From positions 42,949 through 106,948 of the IMG/VR virus record IMGVR_UViG_3300028394_000050: 64,000 nt of DNA, one strand, 5' to 3'. The position numbers were made by a program, and so were the translations under genes. This document shows positions 7,495 to 15,769 of this stretch, in pieces. The notes beneath the pieces are model-generated. The model saw nothing but the letters and a program-made list of their open reading frames with translations. It searched no databases and was not told the origin of the DNA. The stretch's first letter is position 1. Each line of letters opens with the position of its first letter. Source of the stretch: a virus.

Positions 7495-8279
7495 TTTATG
7501 ATGCCTCGCTCTTCCAGATTGATTCGTGTAATTATATAGTCTTTCACGAAGCCCGAGCGGACAATATCACCTTTCTCAAACTTTACAATTTCAAAGGACT
7601 TCATATGGTCTGCAATCTTCAAAAGATTTGGCATGCCAGACCCTTCACGCATGTAGTCCTTTTGATTGAAGTCGCCACATAGAATGATGCGACAACCTTC
7701 ACCAACACGAGTCATAATGGTATTCAATTCCGCATCACTCATATTCTGACATTCATCAACGATGATGATGCTGTTCTTGTATGTGATACCGCGAAGGAAT
7801 GAAGTGGTGCAAAATTCAATGTAGTGATTTGTTTTGAACCACTCATATGAATTTGGCTTGTCAACTAGCTCAGCACATATTGCTGAGTAAGGTGCTTCAT
7901 AGACTGCGGCCTTTTCTTTCGCGCTACCTGGAAGAAATCCAATGTCACGCGATGGTACTACGCTGCGAATGATAACGATAGGTTTTGGAGCTTCACCAGA
8001 TAATACCGAATAGAGTGCGAGGTATAGAGAAAGGAATGTCTTACCAGAACCAGCGACACCGTGCAGGATCATATTTTTGCCTGCATCATATGCCTCGAAC
8101 ACTTTACGCTGTGCTTCTGTCTTTGGTATAATTGACTTCAATCGTGGTGGTGGTACAAACGACGGTTGACCGTATGCTTTTGTCTTTCGCTTTTTTTCTT
8201 TTCTACCTCGTCTTGTAATGTACTTATCTGCCTCTTGCTCTAGGAACTTCTCGTTAACCACCTCAGCGACTAGGGACAT
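7491..8279 (-). CDS. phoH: PhoH-like ATPase
   Basis: 262 aa. The Walker A motif HGVAGSGKTFLSLYLAL is at ~residues 73-89, then IVIIRSVVPSRDIGFLPGS, and Walker B SIIIVDECQNMS. GCRIILCGDFNQKD is the sensor-like motif of the SF1-type ATPase core of PhoH. The basic N-terminal ~55 residues (TRRGRKEKKRKTKAYG) are typical of phage PhoH. PhoH is very common in marine and alphaproteobacterial phages; its role is unsettled, probably RNA or DNA unwinding rather than phosphate regulation. ATPase call is firm, function is not. Confidence 0.92.
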   Translation of the reverse strand: MSLVAEVVNEKFLEQEADKYITRRGRKEKKRKTKAYGQPSFVPPPRLKSIIPKTEAQRKVFEAYDAGKNMILHGVAGSGKTFLSLYLALYSVLSGEAPKPIVIIRSVVPSRDIGFLPGSAKEKAAVYEAPYSAICAELVDKPNSYEWFKTNHYIEFCTTSFLRGITYKNSIIIVDECQNMSDAELNTIMTRVGEGCRIILCGDFNQKDYMREGSGMPNLLKIADHMKSFEIVKFEKGDIVRSGFVKDYIITRINLEERGIIN

Positions 8280-8319
8280 ATAATTCTCCGTTGGATGTTA
8301 CAGGAACATAACGAACGTG

Positions 8320-8553
8320 CTACCAAACATTTACCGTACTTCTAGGATGCTTCTTTTTGATAGTCTTGAGGATATCATTGAAGCCCGAGTCGGGTTTATT
8401 GCGGGATGAGATTACGCCTGACACGATTGGTGGCGCAGATAGAGCTTGACGAAGGTGGGGATTTTCTGCGAGATGATTTTCCAGTGCGGAGTATGACATG
8501 AACTCGCTGGTAATTTCATTGGTTTGAGTGTTTTCAATACTGTACATGGGCAT
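8320..8553 (-). CDS. conserved T4-like phage protein (77 aa)
   Basis: The N-terminus MPMYSIENTQTNEITSEFMS and the C-terminal pattern KPDSGFNDILKTIKKKHPRS are typical of a small protein found in many T4-like phages, sometimes labelled FmdB/zinc-ribbon-like. No cysteines are present here, so no zinc ribbon. It ends in TAG, the codon read by the phage CTA tRNA, and sits 28 nt downstream of a late-promoter-like box. Confidence 0.7.
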   Translation of the reverse strand: MPMYSIENTQTNEITSEFMSYSALENHLAENPHLRQALSAPPIVSGVISSRNKPDSGFNDILKTIKKKHPRSTVNVW

Positions 8554-8580
8554 AGTGAAGGTTCTCTCTTGGTTATATTC

Positions 8581-8592
8581 TATTTATAAATA
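8581..8592. promoter_or_regulatory. palindromic late-promoter box (divergent)
   Basis: TATTTATAAATA contains the T4 late consensus TATAAATA on both strands. It lies between the divergent genes starting at 8553 (minus) and 8611 (plus), so one element could fire both ways. Confidence 0.6.
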
Positions 8593-8610
8593 AGCGTAAA
8601 GGAGAAAATC

Positions 8611-8892
8611 ATGGATCAATGGTTCAAATTAGTTGCAGAAGTTGGCTTTCCTATCGCGGCTGCGTGTGCGGGTGGCTATTTCGTATTCCTCACAATGAAA
8701 TTCATTCTAGCAGGTGTTATGTCCAGTGTCAAGGGTCTATCTGGCATCATCACCGCGCTGGACAATCGAGTAAAGACAATGAACCACGATGTTATTCGTA
8801 TTGACACTTTGGTTTCGAATGCTCTTGGTGTGAAGCCAGATGTGGATCGTATCGCAAGAGCGGATGGTAAGAATGACGCACGAAGGGATTAA
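8611..8892 (+). CDS. small membrane protein, holin-like (paralogue of 10491 gene)
   Basis: 93 aa. One or two membrane segments span residues ~8-40 (VGFPIAAACAGGYFVFLTMK), followed by an amphipathic helix (ALDNRVKTMNHDVIRIDTLV) and a charged tail. The GFPI start and the NRV...DVIR helix are shared with the protein at 10491-10931, so the two are related. The layout is like YvrJ-type holin candidates seen in large phages; lysis function is inference. AGGAG lies 8 nt before the ATG and a late-type promoter box 19 nt upstream. Confidence 0.7.
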   Translation: MDQWFKLVAEVGFPIAAACAGGYFVFLTMKFILAGVMSSVKGLSGIITALDNRVKTMNHDVIRIDTLVSNALGVKPDVDRIARADGKNDARRD

Positions 8893-9013
8893 GATTGAAG
8901 TGATAGAAAGAACCAGAAACGGTATATCATATTATACCGTACTTCTAAATGATTGGGTATTTTTGATAACCAAAAATAAAAGCTTGGCGCAAAAAATTTT
9001 TAGGGAGAGTTGA
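8873..9013 (+). CDS. small hypothetical protein (46 aa)
   Basis: ATG at 8873, overlapping the holin-like gene by 20 nt and ending 2 nt before the carbamoyltransferase start. It reads MTHEGIKIEVIERTRNGISY and ends SLAQKIFRES. It fills the gap exactly, but the ribosome-binding site is weak. Confidence 0.45.
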   Translation: MTHEGIKIEVIERTRNGISYYTVLLNDWVFLITKNKSLAQKIFRES

Positions 9014-9015
9014 TC

Positions 9016-10485
9016 GTGAAATTTTTGTCATATCATGTTTGGCCGTACGAAACACCACCACCTACTATTAGACGTTATGCTGCACATGATTCGAATATCA
9101 GCTATTTTGATGGAAAAACTATTCGTTATTTTAAAAGCGAAAGAATGTTTCAGATAAAACACCACAAATTATCTGTTAACGATTGTGATGATATAACAAA
9201 AAAAATATGGGGTGTTAGTAGAGACGATGTTGATGATGTAATTTTTGTTTCTGCTGACTCTAATACAGTTGAGCCGCAATCAAATTTTAAAAATCTAATA
9301 AAGCACATATATTGTGAATCTACCGACGGAACAAAATTTATAGACCATCATTACGCACACGCTCTTAGTGTTTCTCTTTTAGAAGACGTTGATATCAGCA
9401 TTAATATAGATGGTAAAGGATCATTGAAGAGTTGGTCCGTATATCGTGGAGAACAGTTTCTTGATTGTGGTTATATAGATATAGCTGGGTCTATAGGTTT
9501 CAGTTTAACACACATAGGTCATAAGTTAAATATAAAAGGCGACGATATAGATTTGGCTGGTAAGTTAATGGGAGCACAATCTTATGGTAACATTGATAAT
9601 GAACTATTGAAGCTATTAAGAAAATACGATATCTATAATATAAATCCTGTGATGTACACTTTTGAAGGATATACCAAAAAATTAAATTGGTTAAGAACTG
9701 TCCATGAACGATATGGAGAAATGGTTTTAGAGCTATTTGAAAAATACGCTAAACCAAATGAACGAATAGGTTATAGTGGTGGTGTCGCTCAGAATGTGAT
9801 ATGGAATTCCAAACTCAAAGAAAAATATCCAAATCTTGTAGTGATGCCGTATTCTGGCGATGAAGGTTTATCTTTGGGTGGCATGGAATTTCTACGCAGA
9901 AAACATAATCTACCTAGGTTAAGTATGAGCAATTTTCCTTTTTGCCAATCAGACGAATCTCCTCCATCCGAATGCTTACAATTAGATAGAGTTGTAAATG
10001 CTTTAGCCAATGGTAAAATAGTTGCTTGGTATCAGGGTAATGGAGAGATTGGACCTAGAGCATTGGGTAACAGATCCATACTTATGGATCCTAGAATTGT
10101 AAATGGCAAAGACAAAATCAATCGGGTAAAGAATCGAGAATCTTTTAGACCATTTGGTTCTTCCATATTAGCAGAATTTGCAAAAGAGTATTTTGATGTG
10201 GATTATGAAAATCCTTATATGCTATATGTGGGTAAAGTACAGAAAGATAATCTATCATCAATAACACATGTTGATGGTACTTGCAGATTTCAAACCGTAA
10301 CAACTGGGCAATTTCGGCAATTGCTTGAAAAATTTTATGAGCTAACTAATTGTCCAGTTCTTCTAAATACGAGTTTGAATAACGCTGGAAATCCAATTGC
10401 AGCATTTTCTGCAAATGCTCTTTATGAATATGAAACAAATGCCATTGATATGCTTGTCATAGGCAATGAGGTTTACGAAAGGTAA
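9016..10485 (+). CDS. NodU/CmcH-family carbamoyltransferase
   Basis: 489 aa from GTG 9016, chosen because AGGGAGAG lies 7 nt upstream; a TTG at 9010 is too close to it. NodU enzymes carbamoylate a hydroxyl of a sugar or antibiotic from carbamoyl phosphate. The N-terminal Kae1-like domain has RRYAAHDSN and DHHYAHALS (metal histidines), then SGGVAQNV and GDEGLSLGG. The C-terminal YrdC-like part has WYQGNGEIGPRALGNRSILM and NRVKNRESFRPF. All hallmark residues look intact. By eye the gene is much more AT-rich than its neighbours, which suggests recent gain. Its substrate may be one of the phage-made or host surface sugars. Confidence 0.9.
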   Translation: MKFLSYHVWPYETPPPTIRRYAAHDSNISYFDGKTIRYFKSERMFQIKHHKLSVNDCDDITKKIWGVSRDDVDDVIFVSADSNTVEPQSNFKNLIKHIYCESTDGTKFIDHHYAHALSVSLLEDVDISINIDGKGSLKSWSVYRGEQFLDCGYIDIAGSIGFSLTHIGHKLNIKGDDIDLAGKLMGAQSYGNIDNELLKLLRKYDIYNINPVMYTFEGYTKKLNWLRTVHERYGEMVLELFEKYAKPNERIGYSGGVAQNVIWNSKLKEKYPNLVVMPYSGDEGLSLGGMEFLRRKHNLPRLSMSNFPFCQSDESPPSECLQLDRVVNALANGKIVAWYQGNGEIGPRALGNRSILMDPRIVNGKDKINRVKNRESFRPFGSSILAEFAKEYFDVDYENPYMLYVGKVQKDNLSSITHVDGTCRFQTVTTGQFRQLLEKFYELTNCPVLLNTSLNNAGNPIAAFSANALYEYETNAIDMLVIGNEVYER

Positions 10486-10490
10486 TAAAC

Positions 10491-10931
10491 ATGGATGGTA
10501 TTGCTGATCTAATTAACAAATATGGCTTTCCTATTGTCGCTGCTGGTGGCATGGGGTACATGATTTACTATGTATGGACATGGGCAACCAAAGAAATCAA
10601 ACCAGTCACAAGTGAAGCAAGCACCGTTCTTATTGCTTTGATCGACCGCATTCGTATGCTCGACAATGACCTTATCCGTTTGAACCAGAAAATCAATATC
10701 GTTCTTCAGTTGCGTGGCAAAGAGATTGAATCAGAACGTCACTTGCACGATGTTGAGACTGCAGCCAAAGCACAAGCTCGCGAACTAGAAGCGGCTGATA
10801 AGCAGGTCAAAGCTGCTGAAGAACTAGCAGCCAAGCATCATAACAATGCTGTCGAAATAGATGATGGGCCCATAACGAACCCAGAGCAAAATACCAAGCA
10901 AGAGCCAAACCAGAAAAATAAGAAAGTATAA
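10491..10931 (+). CDS. holin-like membrane protein with long coiled-coil tail
   Basis: 146 aa. The N-terminal membrane segment YGFPIVAAGGMGYMIYYVWT matches the 8611 protein, then a helix DRIRMLDNDLIRLNQKINIV and a charged Ala/Glu/Lys coiled-coil tail (~residues 75-125). It begins 5 nt after the carbamoyltransferase stop and converges with the cyclase gene 4 nt downstream. It may be a holin or antiholin, or a membrane anchor; function is inferred from layout only. Confidence 0.7.
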   Translation: MDGIADLINKYGFPIVAAGGMGYMIYYVWTWATKEIKPVTSEASTVLIALIDRIRMLDNDLIRLNQKINIVLQLRGKEIESERHLHDVETAAKAQARELEAADKQVKAAEELAAKHHNNAVEIDDGPITNPEQNTKQEPNQKNKKV

Positions 10932-10935
10932 TATC

Positions 10936-12993
10936 TTACTTGCTGTTGGTACGGAATACGCCATCCCAATCCTTAGGTAGGGGATTCTTTTTATAGTCCT
11001 CCACGCGCTCTTTCATCATTCCATAATATTCTCTTAGTTCATCATTGAATGCTGGTTCAAGCACATGGAAATAATTTTCCAATTGGTGCCATTCCTGTGC
11101 GCGATAGTATTTGATGAAGTCTGCGTGTGTGCGAGCATACGCTTTGTTGATACCAATCTTTTCAACGATGGTGTATATCTTCACACCTTCGCTCTTACCT
11201 TTCACAGCAAGGCAATCAAGTTCCACGCATAGATATTCATCCTTCACATATTCATAAGTCTTAGGACCAATTACCATCTTCACATGATATGGCTTGCTCT
11301 GCCCTTCCAAGCGCGATGCTAGATTGACAGTATCACCGAGGCAAGTATAATCAAAGCGTTGACTACTACCCATATTGCCAACCACAACGGAGCCTGTGTT
11401 AATCCCAAGACCCATACCAAAGGGTGGAACACCCTCAGTGGCGATCTCTTTGTTAAATCGTTCCAAATCATCTAGCATCTCCAATGCTGTTTTAACTGCG
11501 TGTTTCGCATGGTCCGCATCATCAAGTGGTGCATTCCAAAATGCCATCTGCGCGTCACCGATATACTTATCTAGTGTGCCATCGTTCTGAATTATCTTAG
11601 CCGTCATCGCTGTCATGTAGCGATTCATTATTTTCGTAAGGCCCTGTACGTCATTACCGTAATGTTCAGAGATAGTCGTAAAGCCCCTAACGTCAGTAAA
11701 CATGATAGATAGCTCACGGGTCTCTCCTCCCAAGCACAATAGTTCTGGGTTCTTCTGTAGTTTCTCGACCAGTGCAGGTGAAAGGTAAGTACCGAACTGC
11801 TTTTTAATTTGTTGCTTTAGTCTAAACTCGCGAGCGAAATTGTTGAATACCAAGTGCCCATATACAACAGTTATAGACAATACGATATAGCTTGCGTCCC
11901 ATAGTTGTAGCTCTGTTTTGAATAAATAATAACTCGCTGCTGATAATCCAACCACAATGAAAGCGTAGAATGGAACTGTCATCACTACCGTCAGTCTTGG
12001 AACTATATGGAGCAATAGTAGTAGCATGGTGGTTAGTAGTGCTCCTTCTATTAGCCTTCCTACGTTGGGGCGAGAAATAGAAGTTCCGTCTACCAGTGTT
12101 TGGAGTGTCTGCGCTTGAATCTCATGGGCCCACTTCTCACCGATTGGTGTTGCTATGATACCACCAACGCCTTCAATCGTTAGACCAAGAATAACAATCT
12201 TGTCCTTCACGCGAGCGTCTATCTCGGTTGCTTCTAGCGTATCAAATTTGGTATTCCAAGATAACCAGATGCGCCCGCGCTCGTCGGTTGAGATTGGTGG
12301 AAAAGCTGGGACTCTTACAGCTTCTATTCCACCTTCGTTCGTCTTAACTTGAAAGCTAGGGTCTCCAGCAGCGACACGAATGGTCTCCAAAGGAATGCTA
12401 GGATAAAGACCAGATGCAATATTGACAAGTAGAGGCATACGGCGAACCACACCGTCCAATTCAGAGATTGTTGCGACCACACCAACGCCTGAGGCAACTT
12501 CGGCATACTTGTCAAGAGGGCGTAATCCACCAGGCCAACGATAGACAACCCTAGCAGGATCAACAGGACCGATAGCAGCGAACCCACGACGAACCGAGTC
12601 GGGCTTACTGTTTTGAGTAGTAGGTGTTTGTGCGAGGACAACACCTTCAAGAGTTTTTGCCAGTTCATCATCGCCACCTGCTCTGTCTTTTTCAGAGAAT
12701 AGAATAGGCGCAACGATTACCGAAGCGCCGTTCTCTTTTAGTTTATTGATTGTCTTTGCGATATCTCGTCTGTCAAATGGCCACTGACCAAACTTCTCAA
12801 CCGACTTCTCACCAAAGTTAACAATTACAATCTCTTCTGATTGTTTCTTCTCCAGAGAAGTGATAAGATAATCAAAGGTCTTTAGCTGAAGCGTTTGAAT
12901 CGCGCTTGGGTTGATTGCATACAATGTCAACAGGAGACAGGCGCTGATAGCAACCATCCATGTGCTTGTAAGAAACTTGACTAGCTTTTCCAT
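10936..12993 (-). CDS. CHASE2-domain class III adenylate cyclase
   Basis: 685 aa. An N-terminal signal/TM segment is followed by a CHASE2 extracytoplasmic sensor (~25-320, with IVNFGEKSVEKFGQWPFDRR and DKIVILGLT). Three TM helices follow (~325-400, e.g. TTMLLLLLHIVPRLTVVMTV). The cytoplasmic class III cyclase domain (~415-620) has both metal aspartates (SIMFTDVRGFTT and LDKYIGDAQMAFW), the adenine-selecting Lys of LDKYIGD, and the Asn/Arg pair in GDTVNLASRLEG. It should make cAMP and appears catalytically intact. It is the last gene of the curli-like operon, overlapping the small curlin gene stop as TGATG. In bacteria CHASE2 cyclases often neighbour FecR-domain proteins, as here. I know of no described phage example. 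Confidence 0.92.
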   Translation of the reverse strand: MEKLVKFLTSTWMVAISACLLLTLYAINPSAIQTLQLKTFDYLITSLEKKQSEEIVIVNFGEKSVEKFGQWPFDRRDIAKTINKLKENGASVIVAPILFSEKDRAGGDDELAKTLEGVVLAQTPTTQNSKPDSVRRGFAAIGPVDPARVVYRWPGGLRPLDKYAEVASGVGVVATISELDGVVRRMPLLVNIASGLYPSIPLETIRVAAGDPSFQVKTNEGGIEAVRVPAFPPISTDERGRIWLSWNTKFDTLEATEIDARVKDKIVILGLTIEGVGGIIATPIGEKWAHEIQAQTLQTLVDGTSISRPNVGRLIEGALLTTMLLLLLHIVPRLTVVMTVPFYAFIVVGLSAASYYLFKTELQLWDASYIVLSITVVYGHLVFNNFAREFRLKQQIKKQFGTYLSPALVEKLQKNPELLCLGGETRELSIMFTDVRGFTTISEHYGNDVQGLTKIMNRYMTAMTAKIIQNDGTLDKYIGDAQMAFWNAPLDDADHAKHAVKTALEMLDDLERFNKEIATEGVPPFGMGLGINTGSVVVGNMGSSQRFDYTCLGDTVNLASRLEGQSKPYHVKMVIGPKTYEYVKDEYLCVELDCLAVKGKSEGVKIYTIVEKIGINKAYARTHADFIKYYRAQEWHQLENYFHVLEPAFNDELREYYGMMKERVEDYKKNPLPKDWDGVFRTNSK

Positions 12994-13256
12994 CAGTATT
13001 GGCTAACGATATAAGGACTATTGGGACAATTGAGACCACAAGTAACACTAAGACTAAAAGACTGAGGCGTGTTTCCAGATTGAGATACAATAGCCGAGAT
13101 ATTATTGCCAGTGAAATTAAGGGTAGCACTATGATTAGCACCAGACTGAGTAATACTAACATTCTGTAAGGATCCTATGATGTTCACGGTTGCATTATTT
13201 ACTGTCTGCGATAGCGCAGGCGTTGTCATTAGAAGGAGCGCGATTAATGTTTTCAT
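12993..13256 (-). CDS. small curlin-repeat protein (CsgB-like candidate)
   Basis: 87 aa. A Sec signal peptide MKTLIALLLMTTPALSQT precedes a mature region with two curlin-type strands-and-turns: NVSITQSGANHSATLNFTGN and AIVSQSGNTPQSF (the I-x-Q-x-G-x-x-N pattern). A C-terminal VTCGLNCPNSP could form a disulphide. It could be a minor fibre subunit or nucleator, exported through the CsgG pore. It lies between the FecR gene and the cyclase gene, with 1-bp overlaps at both ends. Confidence 0.75.
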   Translation of the reverse strand: MKTLIALLLMTTPALSQTVNNATVNIIGSLQNVSITQSGANHSATLNFTGNNISAIVSQSGNTPQSFSLSVTCGLNCPNSPYIVSQY

Positions 13257-14365
13257 CAGTTGCCCTGCTTTATAGTTATCGTTGTGGTTCCAGAACTGTT
13301 TACCATCTGCGTCACTGAACCACCATCCTGAGTCAAATTCAATGTCATGTTATGCGTAGTTGCTACAGTCAATTCCATATATGAGTTGTATGTTTCACGG
13401 TAGAGTGTCACATTATCCTGCTCAACAAAATACTTTAGGCCTGTCGATGCGTTATATTTAGGTAGTAATGCATTGAACTCTGCAAGCTCATTCGTTAGCA
13501 TCTGCGAGTTCGATAAGTCTAGAAAGTTTAGTAGAAAATCACTGTCAAGAAAGTTGCGATCTAGTTTGTTGTACTCTGTTAGGTAGTTCTTTTCAAGTTC
13601 GCTGTATTTGAGAAAATCAATACCAAGTAAGTCTGCGTCTAATACGTTTGCGATACGCTCAACTGGTTGCTCGCGCACGACAGGTTTTGCTGGTGCTACG
13701 ATAAGCATATTATTTATCTGATCCAGATTCAAATTCAAAATGCTGGATTTTGGTGTACTCATACTGGTCTGCACATTGACGGTCTCAAATGGCTTAGTCA
13801 ACCAGATAGTGCCCATATCCGTCGTTACTGAAATGGAACCAACCACACAGTCGCGTTCAATATTTCGCCAACCAGTAGGGCAAGAAGGAAGCAAAATAAT
13901 AGTAGAACGACCAATCTCATCGACGGTACCTGAGAAATCAGTTCCGCGGACACCGATTGTTGCTGTTGGTGTTTCCACCATGACTTGTTGCGGATCTGAT
14001 TTAGCAATTTGCCCGGATGCATATTTGATAGTGCCGAGCGCCATTTTGATGCCAAGCTTGCCAGTTTTCTTTTCACCGTCGTAAACAAAATTGTCAATGA
14101 CAAGGCGGCTGTGCTCCGTTATCTGGACTTTGGTATCATCTTGGAATGTGATACCAGTTTTCCCGTTCGCAGTCGTTATGGTATCTTTCATCTCAACGCC
14201 ACTGGATAGTGCGCTGGAAATCAAGTTAGCATCACGCTTTATTTCTGCTGGGCCTGTTTGCTCTGTGACCTTACCAACTTCAGACTTAGTTGTGGTTGGA
14301 CTTAATAAGCAGAGTATTGCCAGAACCAGTGATTGTAGAAATGACCTTAGAATCAACACCGCCAC
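13256..14365 (-). CDS. secreted FecR-domain protein
   Basis: 369 aa. The signal peptide region has SLVLAILCLLSPTTTKS. A FecR-type domain (~residues 45-160) shows VEMKDTITTANGKTGITFQD, then LGTIKYASGQIA and VETPTATIGVRGTDFSG, the usual FecR end motif. The C-terminal half is unrecognised. Stand-alone periplasmic FecR proteins often accompany CHASE2 cyclases and may bind surface polymer. The start is GTG 14365 (overlapping the curlin gene by 80 nt) or GTG 14359, both close to AAGG. Role here unknown; scaffold or sensor of the fibre is an inference. Confidence 0.85.
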   Translation of the reverse strand: MAVLILRSFLQSLVLAILCLLSPTTTKSEVGKVTEQTGPAEIKRDANLISSALSSGVEMKDTITTANGKTGITFQDDTKVQITEHSRLVIDNFVYDGEKKTGKLGIKMALGTIKYASGQIAKSDPQQVMVETPTATIGVRGTDFSGTVDEIGRSTIILLPSCPTGWRNIERDCVVGSISVTTDMGTIWLTKPFETVNVQTSMSTPKSSILNLNLDQINNMLIVAPAKPVVREQPVERIANVLDADLLGIDFLKYSELEKNYLTEYNKLDRNFLDSDFLLNFLDLSNSQMLTNELAEFNALLPKYNASTGLKYFVEQDNVTLYRETYNSYMELTVATTHNMTLNLTQDGGSVTQMVNSSGTTTITIKQGN

Positions 14366-14963
14366 CTTGCTTTATATCTACAGTGTTTGTTGCACCTAAG
14401 ATATTCACATCGGCTTCATGTCCATTCGTAGATGCTACGCCTGTCTGAATGATGTTGACACTATTGCCACCACCACCGTCAATTAGAACCGTACTCTTCG
14501 CACCCGCGACTGCGCTGGAATCATTCTCTATGTTTACGGTGTTGTTGTCTGTGTTTACCGTCACGTTTGATATCGTGAACCCCTCGGCCTTCTGCGTGAT
14601 CGTATTGTTATCGCCTGTGATGGTGTTGTTTAATGTTGAACCAGTGCATGTGCCACTGACACCGCATTGCATGTTGATGGTGTTATTATCACCAGTAACA
14701 AGTGAAGACGCGGTTACGCCATCACCTTGAACATTGATGCTCATTAGGTTGGTGTTACCAATCTGGTCAATCGTGACAGTGTTATTCTGCCCGTTGAATA
14801 TTGCTTTGTCGGCAGTATTTCCAATCACGTTCGAGTTGCCAGTCTGAGTCATAGAAATTGTAGAACCACTACCGATTTGGTCTACATACACACTATTGCT
14901 CGCGGCGTTTGCATATTGAAGCATAACCAAGAATGACAAAAATGCCAGTCTTGTACGTTTCAT
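14286..14963 (-). CDS. curlin-like amyloid fibre protein (CsgA-like)
   Basis: 225 aa. The signal peptide ends ~residue 20 (MLQYANAA). The mature protein is built of curlin-type repeats, for example VYVDQIGSGSTISMTQTGNS, NTVTIDQIGNTN, NNTITGDNNTITQKAEG, NSVNIIQTG and NTVDIKQGGG, i.e. Asn/Gln/Gly-spaced beta-strands, with roughly 8-9 repeats. C98 and C104 are one possible disulphide. It is the probable main secretion substrate of the phage CsgG/CsgF pore, starting 5 nt after the csgG stop. It is longer than E. coli CsgA (151 aa). The amyloid assignment rests on pattern, not alignment. Confidence 0.85.
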   Translation of the reverse strand: MKRTRLAFLSFLVMLQYANAASNSVYVDQIGSGSTISMTQTGNSNVIGNTADKAIFNGQNNTVTIDQIGNTNLMSINVQGDGVTASSLVTGDNNTINMQCGVSGTCTGSTLNNTITGDNNTITQKAEGFTISNVTVNTDNNTVNIENDSSAVAGAKSTVLIDGGGGNSVNIIQTGVASTNGHEADVNILGATNTVDIKQGGGVDSKVISTITGSGNTLLIKSNHN

Positions 14964-14968
14964 TTTGT

Positions 14969-15769
14969 TTACCTCTTCTTGATACTCCAGAGCTTCTTTT
15001 TGGCTCCCTCTTTTATCATATCGACCACTGCGGCTTCTATTGCTATTCTAACTGCATATGTTGTAGGTTCATTCGCTGTTGTCCCAGCTTCAAACTCGAC
15101 AGACCTCGTACCCGCATCAACAAACTTAAACACATTCGCACCTGCGCTGGTGCTTAGAATAGTCTTGGATGATCCAGTGGACAACAGAACTTCGCCTGTG
15201 TTTATGGATATCAAACGCAGAACCACCGTGACTTCATCCTTACGGTACTCTTGGTTGGCCCCAACGCCAAGGAATCGTGCGCCAATACCACCAGTGCCAA
15301 TGTTTGAATCAAAGCCAACAATGCCACCATCAATCATAATACCTGCGACGGTCAATGGTGTAAGCGGCTTTGCTTGATCCTTCTCGTATAGCTCACGTTG
15401 GCTACGAATGAGCTGGCGTTCCTTCACGAGGTTTTCAAGCGACGCCCGCTCTACCACTTGAAACCACCGACCCCTACCGGCGTCCTGGAGAGCCTTTATC
15501 AGGAACACCTCTGCACCCTGCGTCACTGCGGAACTCAAGCTGGCAAAGTTGGTAGCGGGCTTGCGTTGACCCGTCATATCTGGAAAGCGGTAGACCGCGA
15601 TAGGAATGATGGATCCATCCACACCTCTCAAACTAGCCAACTCATTGAACCGCTTGTTCATAATGATTTCTGGCGCGTCTGCTACCTCTTCAATCACATC
15701 CTTTGACATAAGCGTTGGCGAGCAACCAGCCAACAGTAGGCCTACCAATACCATACCAATCTTTACCAT
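14969..15769 (-). CDS. csgG: CsgG, curli outer-membrane secretion lipoprotein
   Basis: 266 aa (E. coli CsgG is 277 aa). CsgG forms the nonameric outer-membrane pore that secretes curlin. The lipobox LLLAGC is at residues 11-16. Family signatures cover the full length: AVYRFPDMTGQRKP, TQGAEVFLIKALQDAGRGRW, FQVVERASLENLVKERQLIR, GGIVGFDSNIGTGGIGARF, LGVGANQEYRKDEVTVVLR and GEVLLSTGSSKTILS. It overlaps csgF by 7 nt (ATGGTAA) and precedes the curlin-like gene. No csgE, csgC or csgD is present. The protein looks complete and functional. Confidence 0.95.
   Translation of the reverse strand: MVKIGMVLVGLLLAGCSPTLMSKDVIEEVADAPEIIMNKRFNELASLRGVDGSIIPIAVYRFPDMTGQRKPATNFASLSSAVTQGAEVFLIKALQDAGRGRWFQVVERASLENLVKERQLIRSQRELYEKDQAKPLTPLTVAGIMIDGGIVGFDSNIGTGGIGARFLGVGANQEYRKDEVTVVLRLISINTGEVLLSTGSSKTILSTSAGANVFKFVDAGTRSVEFEAGTTANEPTTYAVRIAIEAAVVDMIKEGAKKKLWSIKKR

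Noticed and set aside
8320-8553. TAG readthrough extending the 8320 gene by 18 residues
   Set aside because: The extension is short and overlaps a normal intergenic region; no evidence the suppressor tRNA acts here.
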